From Virgisporangium aliadipatigenens (lineage in GTDB: Bacteria > Actinomycetota > Actinomycetes > Mycobacteriales > Micromonosporaceae), in contig NZ_BOPF01000023.1 of NCBI RefSeq assembly GCF_016863615.1, forward strand, positions 62,001 through 126,000: DNA of 64,000 nucleotides, in the 5' to 3' direction. The position numbers were made by a program, and so were the translations under genes. Each line of letters opens with the position of its first letter. The first letter of the stretch is position 1. Shown here in pieces: positions 62,223 through 64,000 of this stretch. The notes beneath the pieces are model-generated. The model saw only the letters and a program-made list of their open reading frames with translations. It did no database searches and was not told the DNA's origin.

Positions 62223-63323
62223 TCAGTTGTTGCTGGGCGGCGGGGTGTCGCCGGGCGGCGGGGGCGTGTCGCGGCGCGGGCCGCCCTTCGCCCAGTCCCG
62301 GACGCGGCTGGCGCCGGCCCCGACCCACTCGCCCACGCCACCGGCGCCGTCACCGACCCGGCGGACCATGTTGATCAGCGGGTCCTGCGAGTTGGCGAAC
62401 GTCTCCCGGTACGAGGCCGCGGCGGCCTTCACGTCGTCGCCCCACTTGGCGTCCCGGTCGCCCTCGCGGCGCGGGTAGTCGCCGCCGAGGATCGCGCCGT
62501 ACTGCCCCGAGTCGATCCACTTGCGCAGCTCGGCCGCGCGCGCCACGGGCAGCGGGTGCGAACGCCCCATCACCATCCGCAGCTTGATCAGGCTGTCCCG
62601 CAGGTCGCCGGAGCGCTCGTACTCGGCCGCCTGCTCCAGGAACGCCGTCGTGTCGATCTGCGACAGGTCGCCGCCGCCGGCCAGCTTCATCAGCAGGCGG
62701 GTGGAGGCACCCGGGTCCTGCGACGCCAGCAGGCCCGCGCGGTCGGCGGAGAGCTCGGCCTTGCGCCACCACTCCCGCAGCGCGGCCACCACCGCCATCA
62801 GCGCGAACGACCCCATCGGCAGCCACGACAGGCTGATCACCCAGCCGGTGAGGATCGTCAGCATCGTGCGGTACACCGCGTGCCCGCTCATCAGGTGGCC
62901 CAACTCGTGGCCGAGGAGCGCCTTGAGCTCCTCGTCGTCGAGCAGCTCGACGGCACCGTGGTTGATCACGATGAACGGCTTCGCCATGCCGATGCACATG
63001 CCGTTGAGCCGGCGGTCGGGTGCGACGTACAGCTCGGGCAGCTCCTTGATGTCCAGGGTCGCCGCGGCCGACGCGAACGCCTGGTACACCTTCGGGTACT
63101 GCCGATCGCTGACCTTGATGGCGCCGCCGAGGAACTCCAGCCGCCAGGCGCGCTCGTTCCACAGCCCGTTGAGGACCTTGAGCACCTCGTCGAACCCGCG
63201 CAGCTCACGCAGTGCGGTCAGGGCACCACGGTCGGCCGGGTGCTCCCAGGCCCGGGAACTGACCCCGGTGAGCACAATTGGACGGCGCGTCGGCACCGGC
63301 TTTTCGCTGTCCGTCGTCATCAT
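62223..63323 (-). CDS. M48-family membrane metalloprotease
   Basis: 366 residues. The zinc motif is HELGH (H139, H143) in KALLGHELGHLMSGHAVY, and the third ligand lies in RKAELSADRAGLL. A hydrophobic pair of helices (~155-185) anchors the protein after the motif, as in HtpX/Ste24-like proteases. The C-terminus is Pro- and Gly-rich. It probably degrades damaged membrane proteins with its active site in the cytosol. A terminator follows. Confidence 0.9.
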   Translation of the reverse strand: MMTTDSEKPVPTRRPIVLTGVSSRAWEHPADRGALTALRELRGFDEVLKVLNGLWNERAWRLEFLGGAIKVSDRQYPKVYQAFASAAATLDIKELPELYVAPDRRLNGMCIGMAKPFIVINHGAVELLDDEELKALLGHELGHLMSGHAVYRTMLTILTGWVISLSWLPMGSFALMAVVAALREWWRKAELSADRAGLLASQDPGASTRLLMKLAGGGDLSQIDTTAFLEQAAEYERSGDLRDSLIKLRMVMGRSHPLPVARAAELRKWIDSGQYGAILGGDYPRREGDRDAKWGDDVKAAAASYRETFANSQDPLINMVRRVGDGAGGVGEWVGAGASRVRDWAKGGPRRDTPPPPGDTPPPSNN

Positions 63324-63359
63324 CGACCTCCCGCGTGAACCGTTCCCTGGGATGGTGCC

Positions 63360-63995
63360 CTAATGACGCAAGGGCGACCACCCTGAAATCACCGCAAATT
63401 CCCTGTCAGGGTTTTCCGGAGGAACCTCGGGGGCGCCGTCTATCCGCAGGTCAGCGGCTTCCCGGGTACGTTCTCTGGCAAAGTGCACAGTCTCCGCGGC
63501 CATCCAGCGCAGCCATTCGGGGCGCATCGCCTCGCCGTCGCGGGCGATTCCGCGGCGCAGCCGCAGCTCTTCGGGCGCCTCCACCCACAGCAACCGGGAC
63601 AGGGCGTCGCGCGACTCCGAGCGCCCGCACGCCACCCCTTCGATGACGAGCACGTCGGTCACCGGGACCGGCCGTTCCTCGTCCGCGAAGCGCCGCGCGT
63701 GCCAGTCGTACGGGCGGTAGGCCCCGGGCCCGCCGCGCCGCAACGGGGCGAGCACCCACGCGTCGAGCCGGGGCCAGTAGCTGTCGAGGTCGCTCCACCC
63801 CTCCAGCAGGTCGTCGGTGTGCAGCAGCCCGACCGTGGCGCCGGTGTCCCGCACGGCGGCGGCGACCCGCCCCGCGAAGGTCGACTTGCCGGACCCGGCG
63901 TGCCCGTCCACGGCCACGAGCCGCACGGGACCCAGGCGCGGCGGCGCGGCGAGAACCCGCGCCGCCAGGTCGGCGAAGCCGGCTGTCACCGGCAC
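63360..63995 (-). CDS. Uridine-kinase-like P-loop protein
   Basis: About 211 residues from GTG 63995, close to the window edge, so a longer N-terminus cannot be excluded. Walker A is VDGHAGSGKSTFAGR (residues ~30-44). LLHTDDLLEGW, DWHARRF, VLVIEGVACGR and LLWVEAPEELRLRRGIARDG follow as in uridine kinase/AAA_33-type kinases. The substrate, a nucleoside or related compound, is unknown. It ends 36 bp before the M48 gene. Confidence 0.78.
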   Translation of the reverse strand: MPVTAGFADLAARVLAAPPRLGPVRLVAVDGHAGSGKSTFAGRVAAAVRDTGATVGLLHTDDLLEGWSDLDSYWPRLDAWVLAPLRRGGPGAYRPYDWHARRFADEERPVPVTDVLVIEGVACGRSESRDALSRLLWVEAPEELRLRRGIARDGEAMRPEWLRWMAAETVHFARERTREAADLRIDGAPEVPPENPDREFAVISGWSPLRH

Positions 63996-64000
63996 CGGGG

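Overview
The window is very GC-rich DNA with dense gene packing on both strands, many GTG starts, TANNNT -10 boxes placed directly in front of start codons, and gene families typical of filamentous actinomycetes: SCO4225-like and LppU/SCO3897-like proteins, a DUF5753 XRE regulator, DUF2252, DUF2786, PP2C/SpoIIE phosphatases with kinase domains, and a GH5-CBM2 mannanase. An actinomycete near Micromonosporaceae or Streptomyces-like bacteria is most likely; the genus cannot be fixed from the sequence alone. I see no rRNA, tRNA, CRISPR array, prophage or transposase.

Left part (1-18.3 kb). It opens with the tail of a CocE/NonD hydrolase facing an AbiEii/AbiEi-like nucleotidyltransferase and winged-helix pair, which has a 33-bp palindrome over its promoter. 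Next come small regulator-target pairs: a medium-chain reductase behind a MerR-type 19-bp-spacer promoter, a MocR regulator divergent from an MFS exporter, a TetR regulator followed by a reductase with three phased operators, and an AraC regulator divergent from a DUF2000 gene. Two copies of an inverted-repeat element (core GATCTTGCAGTTGTGG) lie here. A minus-strand run encodes an MBL hydrolase, an NAD(P)-binding protein, an LigB-type dioxygenase, a GNAT and a DUF2786 protein. A decayed TetR-SDR pair (15.8-17.1 kb) abuts an XRE/DUF5753 gene and its small partner.

Middle part (18.4-41.6 kb). It holds a nucleosidase, a secreted mannanase, a NarL-type two-component system with a CxxC-bearing membrane protein, a polyprenyl synthase, a solute:sodium symporter with a small membrane partner, a membrane-anchored LppU-like protein and a zinc peptidase lipoprotein. 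These are followed by a GT2-GtrA glycosyltransferase, a GT39-like membrane glycosyltransferase and an OmpR-type two-component system. Three promoter-like sites in this last block share CTGTG direct repeats at 11-bp spacing, suggesting a small cell-envelope regulon run by that system. A GGDEF-EAL protein, a large secreted subtilase and a SWEET-like transporter follow.

Right part (41.6-64 kb). It is rich in signalling and surface proteins: a PAS-PAS-GAF-PP2C-ATPase regulator, a zinc-ribbon membrane protein, a ricin-lectin membrane protein, a serine carboxypeptidase-like protein, a YbdK-type ligase, DUF2252, a pentapeptide-repeat protein, a K+ channel with RCK domain, a large secreted TIM-barrel-like protein and a coiled-coil secreted protein. 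A translationally coupled operon (response regulator-PP2C, CHASE3-like kinase, response regulator) and M20, M48 and uridine-kinase-like genes close the window.
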